Positions 37,531-46,878 of a DNA stretch of 64,000 nt are shown here, in pieces; position 1 is the first letter of the stretch, and each line of letters begins with the position of its first letter. The translations under genes were made by a program, and so were the position numbers. The stretch comes from Stappia sediminis (GTDB lineage: Bacteria; Pseudomonadota; Alphaproteobacteria; Rhizobiales; Stappiaceae): positions 310,001 to 374,000 of the forward strand of contig NZ_WUMV01000001.1 in assembly GCF_009826895.1 (NCBI RefSeq), in the 5' to 3' direction. The notes beneath the pieces are model-generated. The model did not search any database and had not been told where the DNA came from. It saw only the letters and a program-made list of their open reading frames with translations.

Positions 37531-38367
37531 ATGACAAAACATGTTTCCGAGAGGGTGCCAAAGCTGAAAAACGCGGATATGAACCTGCGTCTCGACAAGG
37601 AAACTTACGAGAAAAAGCTCGCGGAGCTTCAACGCAAGCTTGCGCAAATCCAGCAGGCCTATCTTTTTTCCGGCCAGTCGGGCGTGATTGTGCTGGAAGG
37701 GTGGGACGCTGCCGGAAAGGGCGGCACGATACGCCGGATTTCGGCGGCGCTGGACCCGCGCAGCTTCAAGGTCTGGCCGATCGGCGCGCCGCGCCGCTAT
37801 TATCTTGCCCGCCACCATCTGCTGCGTTTCATGGAACGCCTTCCGCCATCCGGCGCGATTACCGCCTTCGACCGGTCATGGTACGGGCGCGTACTTGTGG
37901 AACGCGTCGAGGAACTGACGCCCAGGCAGCGCTGGCAGGCGGCCTATCGGGAAATCAACGATTTCGAGCGAATGCTCGTCGATGACGGAACGCGCGTGGT
38001 CAAGCTCTTCTTCCATATCACGCCGGAGGAGCAGCTTGCACGCCTGGAAGAGCGCGTGAAGAACCCGCTCAAGCGGTGGAAGCTTTCCTACGAGGACTTC
38101 AGGAACCGCAGCCACTGGGACGAATATTCCGAGGCGATAGACGAAATGTTCGACAAGACGTCGACGGCCGTTGCGCCGTGGCATCTCATCCCGGCGAACA
38201 ACAAGAAGTACGCCCGGATCGCGGCGATGAAGGAAATCGTCGGATGTTTCGGCAAAGGCGTCGACCTCGATCCGCCGACGCTCGACGAAAGCGTGCTGGC
38301 GGAAGCGCGAAAGCACTTCAATCTCAAGCCGGATCTTCTGGAGAGCCTCGCCGGCAGGACGGAGTAA
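37531..38367 (+). CDS. ppk2: Polyphosphate kinase 2 family protein
   Basis: A 278-residue single-domain PPK2. Walker A is in VIVLEGWDAAGKGGTIRRI, the conserved WPIGAPRRYYLARHHLLRF and the Walker B region TAFDRSWYGRVLVERVE follow, then WKLSYEDFRNRSHWDEY and WHLIPANNKKYARI. PPK2 enzymes use polyphosphate to make nucleoside di- or triphosphates. ATG 37531 is chosen; 37579 is an alternative and neither has a strong ribosome site. It is followed after 79 bases by an acyl-CoA synthetase gene on the same strand. Confidence 0.91.
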   Translation: MTKHVSERVPKLKNADMNLRLDKETYEKKLAELQRKLAQIQQAYLFSGQSGVIVLEGWDAAGKGGTIRRISAALDPRSFKVWPIGAPRRYYLARHHLLRFMERLPPSGAITAFDRSWYGRVLVERVEELTPRQRWQAAYREINDFERMLVDDGTRVVKLFFHITPEEQLARLEERVKNPLKRWKLSYEDFRNRSHWDEYSEAIDEMFDKTSTAVAPWHLIPANNKKYARIAAMKEIVGCFGKGVDLDPPTLDESVLAEARKHFNLKPDLLESLAGRTE

Positions 38368-38446
38368 ATCCCGCCCAAGGCCTGGCGAGCGGCCTGCGGT
38401 TGCGTTCGATCAAGGACGAACCTTTTCTGCCATACATACTTGGGAA

Positions 38447-40297
38447 ATGGTTGAGCAATCCGCGGGCAAGGTCGACATCATCGGATGCGAAGAGGCCGGC
38501 ACGCTTCCGGGCCTCTTTTATATGCGCGCCGGTCGATGCCCGCACGACTGCGCTTATCGCGAGTTTCGTGGCGGGCGATGGACGGATTTCGACTGGTCCG
38601 AAATGACGGATCGGGTCGGCCATTTCCGTTCATGCCTTGAAACTCTCGGGCTCAAGCGTGGAGACCGTGCCGCCGTCCTGCTGGCGAATGGTACCGACTG
38701 GGTGGTCTTCGACATCGCCGCCATGGCGAGCGCTCTGATAACGGTGCCGCTTTATGCCCACGACAGCCCGCAGTCGGTCGCTTTTATCCTGAAGGATTCC
38801 GGTGCGCGGCTTCTTTTCACGGACGACGAAGCGCGCTGGGCCGCCATCCGGCCATACCTTGAGGATTGCGGAACGCTTGAATATGTCTGGCTTCGCGACG
38901 GGTCGTCCGCGACGCAAGAAGAGATGCCTTCCAAACCGAAGGTCATCGCATTCGCCGAGTTGGGCGATGATGTCCCTGCGGGCGATGCCACGCCGCTTTG
39001 CGAAAGCGGCGATATCGCAACCCTTGTATATACCTCTGGCACAACAGGGCCTCCCAAGGGCGTGATGCTGACGCACGAGGCGCTTTTGTGGAACGCCGAG
39101 GCGGTCACGAAATTTATCCCGCCGCTCAGGAGCGACGTCTTTCTTTCGCTCCTGCCGCTCGCCCATACGTTCGAGCGGACGATGGGGTATTACCTGGCGA
39201 TGATGGGCGGAGCTTCGGTGACATATGCTCGGTCGATCGAAACGTTGCGGGAAGATCTGCGCCACATTCGCCCGACGATCCTGATCGCGGTGCCGAGGCT
39301 CTATGAGCGAATTCATGACGGGATCCTTAGCAAGGCGCCGGGCGGCCTGAAACGAGCGCTCATGGGTCGCGCGGCGGAACTCGGCTGGCGACTGTTCGAG
39401 GCGCGCCACGGAAGGGGCGCGCGTCCGGGCATGCTCGAAAGGCTCGTGTTGTGGCCCTTGCTGCGCCGTCTGGTGGCCGCGCCTGTGCTTGAAGCCTTCG
39501 GTGGGCGCTTGCGGGTCGCCGTCAGCGGCGGTGCGCCCTTGACCGTCGACGTCAGTCATTTCCTCATCGGGTTGGGGTTGCCTCTCGTGGAAGGGTACGG
39601 CCTCACGGAAGCCTCGCCCGTGGTAACCGCTACGACGCTTGAAGACAGCCTGCCCGGCTCGGTCGGCAGGCCGCTGACCGGCCTGGAGGTGAAGATAGGG
39701 AAGGGGGGCGAACTTCTCGTCCGCTCGCCTTCGCTCATGAAGGGGTACTGGAAGGCACCCGATGCGACGCGTGAGGCGATCACGGAGGATGGCTGGCTCA
39801 GAACAGGCGATATTGCCGAAATCCGCGACGGCCGCGTCTTCATCGTCGGGCGGCTGAAGGATCTCATCGTGCTTTCGACCGGAAAGAACGTGGCACCCGG
39901 GGAAATCGAAGCGGCGATCCGTGCAGACCGGCTGTTCGAGCAGGTCTGTGTCATCGGCGATAGCCGACCCTGCCTTGCCGCTGTCGTGACCTTGGATGCC
40001 GGCGAATGGGCGGCGTTTTGCGAAGCCAACGGGCTGAGCCCTAAAGATCCGCACAGCCTGGCGGCGCGATGTGCCGTTCTGAAAAGAATAGACGGCCTTA
40101 CCGCTCACCTGCCAGCCTACGCTAAAGTGCGGGCCATATACCTCTCGCTTTCTCCATGGACGATAGAGGATGGCATCCTGACGCCAACGCTGAAAGTCAA
40201 ACGGCACGCGATCGAAAAGCGCTATGAGCAAGAAATCCGGAGCCTTTATGAGGAACTCGAAACAGCCGGCAAAAGAACCGCCGCTGAAGGTCGTTGA
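38447..40297 (+). CDS. AMP-dependent long-chain acyl-CoA synthetase
   Basis: A 616-residue adenylate-forming enzyme: P-loop-like TLVYTSGTTGPPKGVMLTH, VEGYGLTEASPVVT, DGWLRTGDIAEI and GRLKDLIVLSTGKNVAPGEIE. The size and the motif SLLPLAHTFERTMGYYLAMMGG match FadD15/ACSL-type long-chain synthetases. It activates fatty acids as CoA thioesters. The 3' end overlaps the next gene, so the two are translated together and should act in one lipid pathway. Confidence 0.9.
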   Translation: MVEQSAGKVDIIGCEEAGTLPGLFYMRAGRCPHDCAYREFRGGRWTDFDWSEMTDRVGHFRSCLETLGLKRGDRAAVLLANGTDWVVFDIAAMASALITVPLYAHDSPQSVAFILKDSGARLLFTDDEARWAAIRPYLEDCGTLEYVWLRDGSSATQEEMPSKPKVIAFAELGDDVPAGDATPLCESGDIATLVYTSGTTGPPKGVMLTHEALLWNAEAVTKFIPPLRSDVFLSLLPLAHTFERTMGYYLAMMGGASVTYARSIETLREDLRHIRPTILIAVPRLYERIHDGILSKAPGGLKRALMGRAAELGWRLFEARHGRGARPGMLERLVLWPLLRRLVAAPVLEAFGGRLRVAVSGGAPLTVDVSHFLIGLGLPLVEGYGLTEASPVVTATTLEDSLPGSVGRPLTGLEVKIGKGGELLVRSPSLMKGYWKAPDATREAITEDGWLRTGDIAEIRDGRVFIVGRLKDLIVLSTGKNVAPGEIEAAIRADRLFEQVCVIGDSRPCLAAVVTLDAGEWAAFCEANGLSPKDPHSLAARCAVLKRIDGLTAHLPAYAKVRAIYLSLSPWTIEDGILTPTLKVKRHAIEKRYEQEIRSLYEELETAGKRTAAEGR

Positions 40298-41087
40298 GGC
40301 GGAAGCGGTCGATCCGCGTACGCTTTCGCCGCCCGAGCGGCGAGAGCTGTTCGACCGGTTGTTCACGGTGCACGAAGCGATATTTGCCGGTGTCGACCGG
40401 AAGGATTTCGCCAAGGCCCTGATGCGCGACGATGCCAGAAGAAGCCGTATCCAGCTTTATCGGGACGAGTTCGGGCATATTGTCGGCTATTGCGCCGTGC
40501 ATGTGCTTGAACGCCGCTACAACAGGCGGGTGATTGCGGTTTTGCGCGCCGAGGCGGGGCTCCTTCCTGCCTATCGCGGATCGGGAATGACGCTGTGGTT
40601 CGGTGCCAAGGAAGCCTTTCGCTACAAGGCGTGTCACCCCTTTCGAACGGTCGTTCTCTTCACAATCGCTGTTCATCCATCGAGCTTTCACATGATGAGC
40701 AAGTATTTCTGGCGCTGTTACCCCTATCCTGGACGAAAGATACCGTTGCGCTGGCGCAAGCTTCTCATCTTCCTGGCCCGCACCAGTGAAGACGAACCCG
40801 TCGATCCGAGCGAGCCGTTGATCCTCTACGACCGGTGGATCACCCGCGAGAGCGCTCAAGATGCAGTTGCCTGGCGCGAGAGCACGCATGAGGATGTGAG
40901 ATACTTTCTGGCGATCAACCCGCGTTACCACGAGGGGGAGGGCGTTGCTTTCATGGCACCGCTTTCCATTCCGAACCTCGCCGTCTCGCTTGTGCTCTAC
41001 CTCTGGCACTTCCTGCCGCTGGCGATCAGGCGCATGACCGGCCGCCACACCCGCGCAGGCCCTCCGAAGGGAGCTGCAAAAGCGTAA
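40248..41087 (+). CDS. GNAT-like acyltransferase-type protein
   Basis: A 279-residue protein (287 if ATG 40224 is used). The region DEFGHIVGYCAVHVLERRYNRRVIAVLRAEAGLLPAYRGSG is cut here to its recognisable parts: HIVGYCAVHV, then VLRAEAGLLPAYRGSGMTLWFG, which looks like a GNAT acyl-CoA-binding strand and loop. A C-terminal hydrophobic stretch (LAVSLVLYLWHFLPLAI) may associate with membranes. CGGAGCC precedes ATG 40248. It overlaps the acyl-CoA synthetase gene by 50 bases, so an acyl-CoA-using transferase is a reasonable inference. The family is not certain. Confidence 0.65.
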   Translation: MRNSKQPAKEPPLKVVEAEAVDPRTLSPPERRELFDRLFTVHEAIFAGVDRKDFAKALMRDDARRSRIQLYRDEFGHIVGYCAVHVLERRYNRRVIAVLRAEAGLLPAYRGSGMTLWFGAKEAFRYKACHPFRTVVLFTIAVHPSSFHMMSKYFWRCYPYPGRKIPLRWRKLLIFLARTSEDEPVDPSEPLILYDRWITRESAQDAVAWRESTHEDVRYFLAINPRYHEGEGVAFMAPLSIPNLAVSLVLYLWHFLPLAIRRMTGRHTRAGPPKGAAKA

Positions 41088-41257
41088 GCACGATCGCCGC
41101 GTCGAAAATCCGCAAAAGACCCTGCGAGCGGAACGGGCAAATCGATACAAAGGTCTTTGTTTATGTTAATTTTCCGCTGCGGAAGGAAAATACGCGAATA
41201 CGAACCATAACGCCTTCCGCAGATTTGGTCGCTCGAACGTCTCAAGGGAGGCAGACA

Positions 41258-42652
41258 ATGGCGACATGGACTCCTGACCCCAGTTTTTATCCATCCCCCC
41301 GCATGGCCATGAAGGCGCCGCAGGAAAAGCTTGCCTATGTGGCGGCTTTCGATCCGGACCGGAAGAAACCGGATGCGATCGCGGTCGTCGACGTCGACCC
41401 CGCTTCGGGCAGTTACGGCTCTATCGTCGGGCAGACGGATATGCCTGGCGCCGGCGACGAGTTGCATCACTTCGGCTGGAACGCCTGCAGCTCGTGCCTG
41501 TGCCCCAATGCGCCGCATCCGCATTCGGAACGGCGCTATCTCGTGGTGCCGGGTCTGCGCTCGTCCCGGCTGCATTTCCTCGATATCAAGCCCGATCCGA
41601 AGCATCCGAAGATCGTCAAGACGATCGAGGCAGAGGAGATTGCGGAAAAGACGGGCTACTCACGTCTGCATACGATCCATTGCGGCCCGGAAGGGATCTA
41701 CGTGAGCGCGCTCGGCAACCCGGAAGGGGACGGGCCGGGCGGAATTTTCCTTGTCGACCATGAAACCTTCGAGGTGCGCGGGCGCTGGGAAGTCGAACGC
41801 GGTCCCCAGGAACTGGCCTACGATTTCTGGTGGCACCTCGGTTTCGACACGATGGTCACCAGCGAATGGGGAACGCCCAAGACCTTCGAGGGGGGGCTGA
41901 TCCCGGAAGTGCTGCTCGGAGCGAAATACGGCCGCCGGATTCACTTCTGGGACCTGCACAAGCGCAAGCACCTGCAGGAAATCGACCTGGGCGACAAGTA
42001 CCAGCTCGTGTTCGAGCTTCGCCCCGCGCACGACCCGACGAAAGCCTACGGGTTCGTCGGCGTGGTCATCAGCCTTGAGGATCTCTCCTCGTCCATCTGG
42101 ACCTGGTACAGGGAGGGCAACAAATGGGCGATCAAGAAGGTGATCGATATTCCGGCCGAACCCGCCGATCCCGATCAGCTGCCCCCGCTCCTGAAAGGCT
42201 TCAAGGCGGTGCCGCCGCTTGTCACCGACATCGACCTTTCGATGGACGACCGCTTCCTCTATGTCTCGTGCTGGGGTACCGGCGACATGCACCAGTATGA
42301 CGTGAGCGACCCCTTCAACCCGAAGCTGACCGGCAAGGTGCGCATCGGCGGCATCGTCTCGAAGGCGACGCATCCGGGTGCGGCGAACGGGGCGCTGAAC
42401 GGCGGGCCGCAGATGGTGGAGATCAGCCGCGACGGGCGGCGGATCTATTTCACCAACTCGCTCTATGGCGCGGTTGACCCGCAGTTCTATCCCGAAGGCA
42501 TAGACGGCTGGATGGTGAAGCTTGACGCCGGCGAAAACGGCGGCATCGAATTCGATCCGAAGTTCTTCGTCGACTGGCCGAAGGGGCATCGTCCGCATCA
42601 GGTGCGCCTTGAAGGCGGGGACTGCTCGTCAGATTCCTACTGCTATCCGTAG
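41258..42652 (+). CDS. mtoX: Methanethiol oxidase / selenium-binding protein (SELENBP1 family)
   Basis: A 464-residue beta-propeller protein of the SBP56 family. The conserved CSSCLCPNAPHPHSERRYLVVPGLRSSRLHF is present in pieces: HHFGWNACSSCLC, then HSERRYLVVPGLRSS, and later VTDIDLSMDDRFLYVSCWGTGDMHQYDVSD and GPQMVEISRDGRRIYFTNSLY. Characterised members are copper enzymes that oxidise methanethiol to formaldehyde, sulfide and peroxide. A GGGAGGC site precedes the ATG. A polytopic membrane protein follows after 35 bases and is probably its operon partner. Confidence 0.88.
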   Translation: MATWTPDPSFYPSPRMAMKAPQEKLAYVAAFDPDRKKPDAIAVVDVDPASGSYGSIVGQTDMPGAGDELHHFGWNACSSCLCPNAPHPHSERRYLVVPGLRSSRLHFLDIKPDPKHPKIVKTIEAEEIAEKTGYSRLHTIHCGPEGIYVSALGNPEGDGPGGIFLVDHETFEVRGRWEVERGPQELAYDFWWHLGFDTMVTSEWGTPKTFEGGLIPEVLLGAKYGRRIHFWDLHKRKHLQEIDLGDKYQLVFELRPAHDPTKAYGFVGVVISLEDLSSSIWTWYREGNKWAIKKVIDIPAEPADPDQLPPLLKGFKAVPPLVTDIDLSMDDRFLYVSCWGTGDMHQYDVSDPFNPKLTGKVRIGGIVSKATHPGAANGALNGGPQMVEISRDGRRIYFTNSLYGAVDPQFYPEGIDGWMVKLDAGENGGIEFDPKFFVDWPKGHRPHQVRLEGGDCSSDSYCYP

Positions 42653-42687
42653 GGCGGCGCTTCGATGCGGTTTGAACACGGGCTGCG

Positions 42688-43314
42688 ATGACGATCTGGC
42701 CCTGGCTGACACTTGTGGGGTTGGGCGCCTATCACGGGCTCAACCCCGCCATGGGCTGGCTGTTCGCGGTCGCTCTCGGCCAGCACCGCAACAGCCGGCG
42801 CGTCGTGTTTTTGTCCCTGATCCCGATCGCGCTGGGCCATGCCGCGGCCATCGCCACGGCCGTCGCGCTCGTCGTCGGGCTCGGCGTCTTCCTCGATGCG
42901 GACCTGATCCGCATCGGCGGCGGCGTTTTGCTGATTTTCTGGGCGGTTTATCACCAGGTCTATGGCCATCGTCACAAGGTGCGCTTCGGCATGCAGACGG
43001 GGATGGTCGGGCTCGGCGTGTGGTCGTTTCTCATGGCGACCGCGCACGGCGCCGGGCTTATGCTGGTGCCGGTGCTGATCCCGCTTTGCCTTTCGGGAAC
43101 GCCGGCGCAGGAACTGACGGCGGCGGGTTCGCTGGTCATTTCGCTCGCCGCCGTAACCGTCCACACGCTTTCCATGCTCACGGTCACGGGCGTTATCGCG
43201 CTGAGCGTCTATCAGTGGCTCGGCCTTGCGTTTCTCCGCCGCGGCTGGATCAACCTCGATCTGCTTTGGACGGTCGCCCTGGCGGCGGCGGGTGTCATCC
43301 TCATTGTCTTTTGA
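42688..43314 (+). CDS. Polytopic membrane protein downstream of methanethiol oxidase
   Basis: A 208-residue protein with five or six helices. Two histidine-containing membrane motifs stand out, GAYHGLNPAMGWLFAVALGQ in the first helix and SFLMATAHGAGLMLVPVLIP in the middle, plus VYHQVYGHRHKVRFG in a loop. The arrangement recalls metal permeases of the NicO/UreH kind but lacks their exact signatures. Since the upstream enzyme family needs copper, a metal-handling role is a fair inference; a transporter for the sulfur substrate is the alternative. Confidence 0.72.
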   Translation: MTIWPWLTLVGLGAYHGLNPAMGWLFAVALGQHRNSRRVVFLSLIPIALGHAAAIATAVALVVGLGVFLDADLIRIGGGVLLIFWAVYHQVYGHRHKVRFGMQTGMVGLGVWSFLMATAHGAGLMLVPVLIPLCLSGTPAQELTAAGSLVISLAAVTVHTLSMLTVTGVIALSVYQWLGLAFLRRGWINLDLLWTVALAAAGVILIVF

Positions 43315-43452
43315 ACATTCGCGGCGGAAGGGCGGTGTTCGGCCACGTAATCGCCGCCGTAGCGTAATTTCCTGTATAATCGAGATGCGCGGGGAAACCG
43401 GGCAGCGATCAAGAACCTGCCGATGCCCGGCCCCGGATGAAGGAGGCGCGGC

Positions 43453-45687
43453 ATGGAACGTCGGCTCGCCGCGGTCCTGGCTATCGACATGGTCGGTTAT
43501 TCCCGTCTCGTCGGCGAGGACGAGCGCGGAACGCTTGCCGCCTTCCGCCGCCACCGGAAGATGATTTTCGCCCCGGCAATCGCCCGCCACCACGGGCGCA
43601 TCATCAAGCTGACCGGCGACGGCGCGCTGATGGAATTCGCAAGCGTGGTGGATTCCGTCGCCTTTGCCGTCGGAGTTCAGCTTGCGCTTCTCCAGGATAA
43701 CGAGGGGCAGCCGGAAGAGCGGCAATGCCGATATCGCATCGGCATCAATATCGGCGACATCATTCCCGACGAGGAGGACATCTACGGTGACGGCGTGAAC
43801 CTCGCCGCGAGGATGGAGGGTGTGGCGGAGCCGGGCGGGGTTTGCATGTCGGGGCCGGCCTATCAGCAGGTCAAGGGCAAGATCGACCTCAATTTCGAGT
43901 TCGTCGGCGAAAAAAATGTAAAGAACATCGCAGAGCCTGTCGCCTGTTATCACGTCGTCATGGACGACAAGGCCCGCGCACTTGCAAGCGCACCGTCGGA
44001 TGAAGAGCCTGCGGCGAGGGCGAAGTCGCGTCTGAAACTTGCGGCCACCGCCGTTGTGGCGCTTCTGGTTGCGGGCGGGGTCGCATTCTGGTGGCAGGAC
44101 CTCTTGCCCGTTGACGGGACGGCGGCAGTCGGTACCGAGAAACTTCCCTTGCCCGACAAGCCTTCGATCGTCGTCATGCCGTTCGCGAATGTCAGTGGCA
44201 GCGATGACAACGACCATCTCGCCAGAGGCCTTACCGACGATCTCACAACGGAGCTTTCCAAGGTTTCGGGCATGTTCGTGATCGCCCGCAATTCGGCCTT
44301 CAAGGTAGGCGAAGAGGAGGGCGATCTATCCAGGGTGGCCCAGAAGCTTGGTGTGCGCTACGTCCTTGAAGGCTCGCTGCGCCAGGCGAAATCCCGTTTG
44401 CGCGTCAACGTGAAGCTGATCGAAGGCGATACGGGGCGTTCGCTCTGGGCGGAACGTTACGACCGCGAATATGCGGATCTCTTCGAGGTTCAGGACGATG
44501 TCATCGGGCAGATCATTTCGTCACTTGCCGTGAAACTCACGCGTGGCGAGGAAAACAACCTGGCGCGCATACCGACGGGCAACCTGGAGGCCTATGACAA
44601 CTACCTCAGGGCCGAGCAGGAGGGCTTCTATTTCGTCGACGTCGACACCTATCGCCGCGCGCTTGACTACTACCAGCAGGCGATCCGGCTCGATCCCGAT
44701 TTCGCCGACGCCTATGCCGGTATCGCCCGGATCGCGGTCGATGTCTGGCGGTACGATTACAATTTCATCTGGACGACCGCCGTTGCCCGCAAGATCGCTT
44801 ATGACGCGGCCGGTTATGCACTGAACCTCGATCCCGACAATGCCCGCGCCCATTCCGTGCTGGCGCTCCTGCAACTTGTCGACAAGCGGCCGGTGGAGGC
44901 CACGCAGTCCGCGTTAAGGGCGGCGGAAATGCAGCCGAACGATCCTGAAGCGCTGGCCAATCTGGCGCTTGTGCTTGTCCATACCGGCAACCGCGCGCGG
45001 GCGGTGCGCGAGCTGGAGAAGGCGTTGAGGCTGGATCCCGAACCGCCGCCGCCGCTGCGCCTTCTGGCGGGGGTCGTCTACTACATTGCACGCGATCACG
45101 AGCGCGCCATTCCGTACCTAGAGGCCGCGCAGGATGCGCTGCCGAACGCCGAACCCGCACCCGAATATCTGGCGGCCGCCTATTCGCACACGGAAAACCT
45201 GCCAGGCGCTCAAAAGGCCGCGGAGCGTCTGCGCGAGCTGTTTCCGGTGACCAATCTCACCTACTACGGCTATTTCTACGATTACTGGAACGAGGTTGAC
45301 CGGTTGCACCATATCGACGGGCTGAGGGTGGCCGGCATCAGTGAATGGCCATTCGGTTTCGAGGGCAAGGAGGAAGACCGCGTTGCTGGCGACGAGCTGC
45401 GTGAGCTCGTGAAAGGCAAGACGTGGGCCGGAAATCACAAGAACGGCGCGGCCTTCATGCAGTATTTCGATGATTCTGGGAATACGGCCTACAGGAGCGT
45501 GAACGCAACCGTGACCGGTGAGGTGGAGGTGAACGGCTCCAAGCTTTGCCAGAAGTTCGAGGGGAATTTTCTCGATCGCAAAATCTGCGGCTATGTCTAC
45601 CGGAACCGGGAAGGCGCGGGAGGCGACTGGGACTATGTTCACGTCAGCCCGTTTGCGCTGAGATATTTTTCCGTTTCGGACCAATAA
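43453..45687 (+). CDS. Class III adenylate cyclase with TolB-like and TPR domains (CyaF-like)
   Basis: A 744-residue protein. Residues 1-170 are a class III cyclase (LAAVLAIDMVGYSRLV and IIKLTGDGALMEF hold the metal aspartates, then IYGDGVNLAARMEGVAEPGG). A single membrane helix lies near 197-215. The periplasmic part begins with a TolB/FlgO-like domain (PSIVVMPFANVSGSDDNDHLARGLTDDL in part, then GVRYVLEGSLRQ), continues with TPR repeats (about 370-610), and ends in about 110 residues I do not recognise (EWPFGFEGKEEDRVAG, NGSKLCQKFEGN). GAAGGAGGC precedes the ATG. It probably makes cAMP in response to an envelope signal. Confidence 0.88.
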   Translation: MERRLAAVLAIDMVGYSRLVGEDERGTLAAFRRHRKMIFAPAIARHHGRIIKLTGDGALMEFASVVDSVAFAVGVQLALLQDNEGQPEERQCRYRIGINIGDIIPDEEDIYGDGVNLAARMEGVAEPGGVCMSGPAYQQVKGKIDLNFEFVGEKNVKNIAEPVACYHVVMDDKARALASAPSDEEPAARAKSRLKLAATAVVALLVAGGVAFWWQDLLPVDGTAAVGTEKLPLPDKPSIVVMPFANVSGSDDNDHLARGLTDDLTTELSKVSGMFVIARNSAFKVGEEEGDLSRVAQKLGVRYVLEGSLRQAKSRLRVNVKLIEGDTGRSLWAERYDREYADLFEVQDDVIGQIISSLAVKLTRGEENNLARIPTGNLEAYDNYLRAEQEGFYFVDVDTYRRALDYYQQAIRLDPDFADAYAGIARIAVDVWRYDYNFIWTTAVARKIAYDAAGYALNLDPDNARAHSVLALLQLVDKRPVEATQSALRAAEMQPNDPEALANLALVLVHTGNRARAVRELEKALRLDPEPPPPLRLLAGVVYYIARDHERAIPYLEAAQDALPNAEPAPEYLAAAYSHTENLPGAQKAAERLRELFPVTNLTYYGYFYDYWNEVDRLHHIDGLRVAGISEWPFGFEGKEEDRVAGDELRELVKGKTWAGNHKNGAAFMQYFDDSGNTAYRSVNATVTGEVEVNGSKLCQKFEGNFLDRKICGYVYRNREGAGGDWDYVHVSPFALRYFSVSDQ

Positions 45688-45713
45688 AAAGCGGGCCGGA
45701 ATGAGCCCGCTTT
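45688..45713. terminator. Bidirectional terminator between cyclase and YHS genes
   Basis: AAAGCGGGC pairs with GCCCGCTTT around eight bases, with A-rich and T-rich flanks. The genes on both sides converge on it. Confidence 0.85.
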
Positions 45714-45737
45714 CTTCAATTCGAAGCTTGATGCGCT

Positions 45738-46241
45738 CTACTTCCAGACGCCGGCCTGTTTCTCCTTGGCCAGGACTTTCTGGACCATCGGCCAATGCTT
45801 CTGGGATTCGGTGACCTTTTCGGGATGTTCTTCAAGGCCCGCGGCCGCACCGGGATCATAGTTCAGGTAGAGCTTGCCCTCGATGATGCGCCAGGCCTGC
45901 GGGTCTATGTTCGTCGTGATCGTTCCGAAGGATACGCCGTCGGCGCAATGCCCGCCATATTGCGGAGCGTATTTTACCGGCGCGCTTTTGAAGAGATCGC
46001 GGTTTTCGGCACTTGAGAACTGCCAGGTCGCGCCAAGCCAGTCGTAGGAAAATTCCTTGCTGCCTTTGATGGCCTTGCTCTCGGTGAAATAGGCGACCGG
46101 ATCGTAGCCCTTGATCGCGACATTGCCGAAATAGCCTGTATTGACGAATTCGCTGGCCGCGGCCGGCAGGGCGACCACCGCCGCGAACGCCAGCGCGGTC
46201 GCCTTCATGCCAATCCGTCTCGTCGGACCGTACTTCAACAT
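45738..46241 (-). CDS. Secreted YHS-domain protein
   Basis: A 167-residue protein with a signal peptide (ALAFAAVVALPAAAS) and a YHS-type domain: VAIKGYDPVAYFTESKAIKGSKEFSYDWLGATWQF in pieces, then FKSAPVKYAPQYGGHCADGVSFG. YHS domains are suspected metal-binding modules with a conserved Cys; here it is in GGHCADG. GGAGGAG precedes ATG 46241. It follows the ankyrin gene by 43 bases on the same strand, so the two likely share a transcript. Confidence 0.85.
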   Translation of the reverse strand: MLKYGPTRRIGMKATALAFAAVVALPAAASEFVNTGYFGNVAIKGYDPVAYFTESKAIKGSKEFSYDWLGATWQFSSAENRDLFKSAPVKYAPQYGGHCADGVSFGTITTNIDPQAWRIIEGKLYLNYDPGAAAGLEEHPEKVTESQKHWPMVQKVLAKEKQAGVWK

Positions 46242-46284
46242 CGCTTCTCCTCCGTAACCTTTTCGAGCCGCGATTAAGCCGCGC

Positions 46285-46878
46285 TCATTGATGGCGTTTC
46301 GAACACTCGGTGAAGAGCCAATCGCCGACGACATCCGCCGGTTGGCATTGCGCGCCCGCATTCATCAGCAAGCCCGCCGCTTCCCAGTGCTCGCGCCAGC
46401 CGGCCTGGGTCAGCGGCGTATAGCCGTTGCGTTCGCCTGCCTCTATGTCCGCCTTCCTGTCGATCAGAAAGGCGACGATATCGGTGTGTCCCTCTTCGGC
46501 GGCCGCATGCAGCGGCGTCATCTTGTAGAAATTGTCCGCCTGATTGACATCGGCCCCGCTTTCCATCAGCCGCCGGACGATCGCAAGATGCCCGCCGTAG
46601 GCCGCCGCGTGCAGGGCGGTCAGGCCCCCCTTGTTTCGCACGTTCGTGTCCGCGCCCTGTTCGACCAGCAGGGCCACGATGTCTTCATGTCCGGCAAGTG
46701 CGGCTATCAGCAGGGGAGGTTCGCCAGCGTCATCGGGGGCTGAAAGTTCAGCGCCTTCGGCGATCAGTTGCCGGGCCTTTTCGACATCGCCCGCGCCGGC
46801 GGCATCGTGCAGGGGATCTGCAACGGCGAATGTCGCGCCGAGCAGAAGTGCCGTCAGCGATGCAAGCAACATCTTCAT
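46285..46878 (-). CDS. Secreted ankyrin-repeat protein
   Basis: A 197-residue protein with a signal peptide (MLLASLTALLLGATFAVA) and four or five ankyrin repeats, recognisable as GDVEKARQLIAEGAEL, GHEDIVALLVEQGADTN, LTALHAAAYGGHLAIVRRL and MTPLHAAAEEGHTDIVAFL. The C-terminus holds two Cys (CQPADVVGDWLFTEC). Periplasmic ankyrin proteins commonly protect or partner other envelope proteins. It is co-oriented with the YHS gene. GGAG lies eight bases before ATG 46878. Confidence 0.88.
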   Translation of the reverse strand: MKMLLASLTALLLGATFAVADPLHDAAGAGDVEKARQLIAEGAELSAPDDAGEPPLLIAALAGHEDIVALLVEQGADTNVRNKGGLTALHAAAYGGHLAIVRRLMESGADVNQADNFYKMTPLHAAAEEGHTDIVAFLIDRKADIEAGERNGYTPLTQAGWREHWEAAGLLMNAGAQCQPADVVGDWLFTECSKRHQ

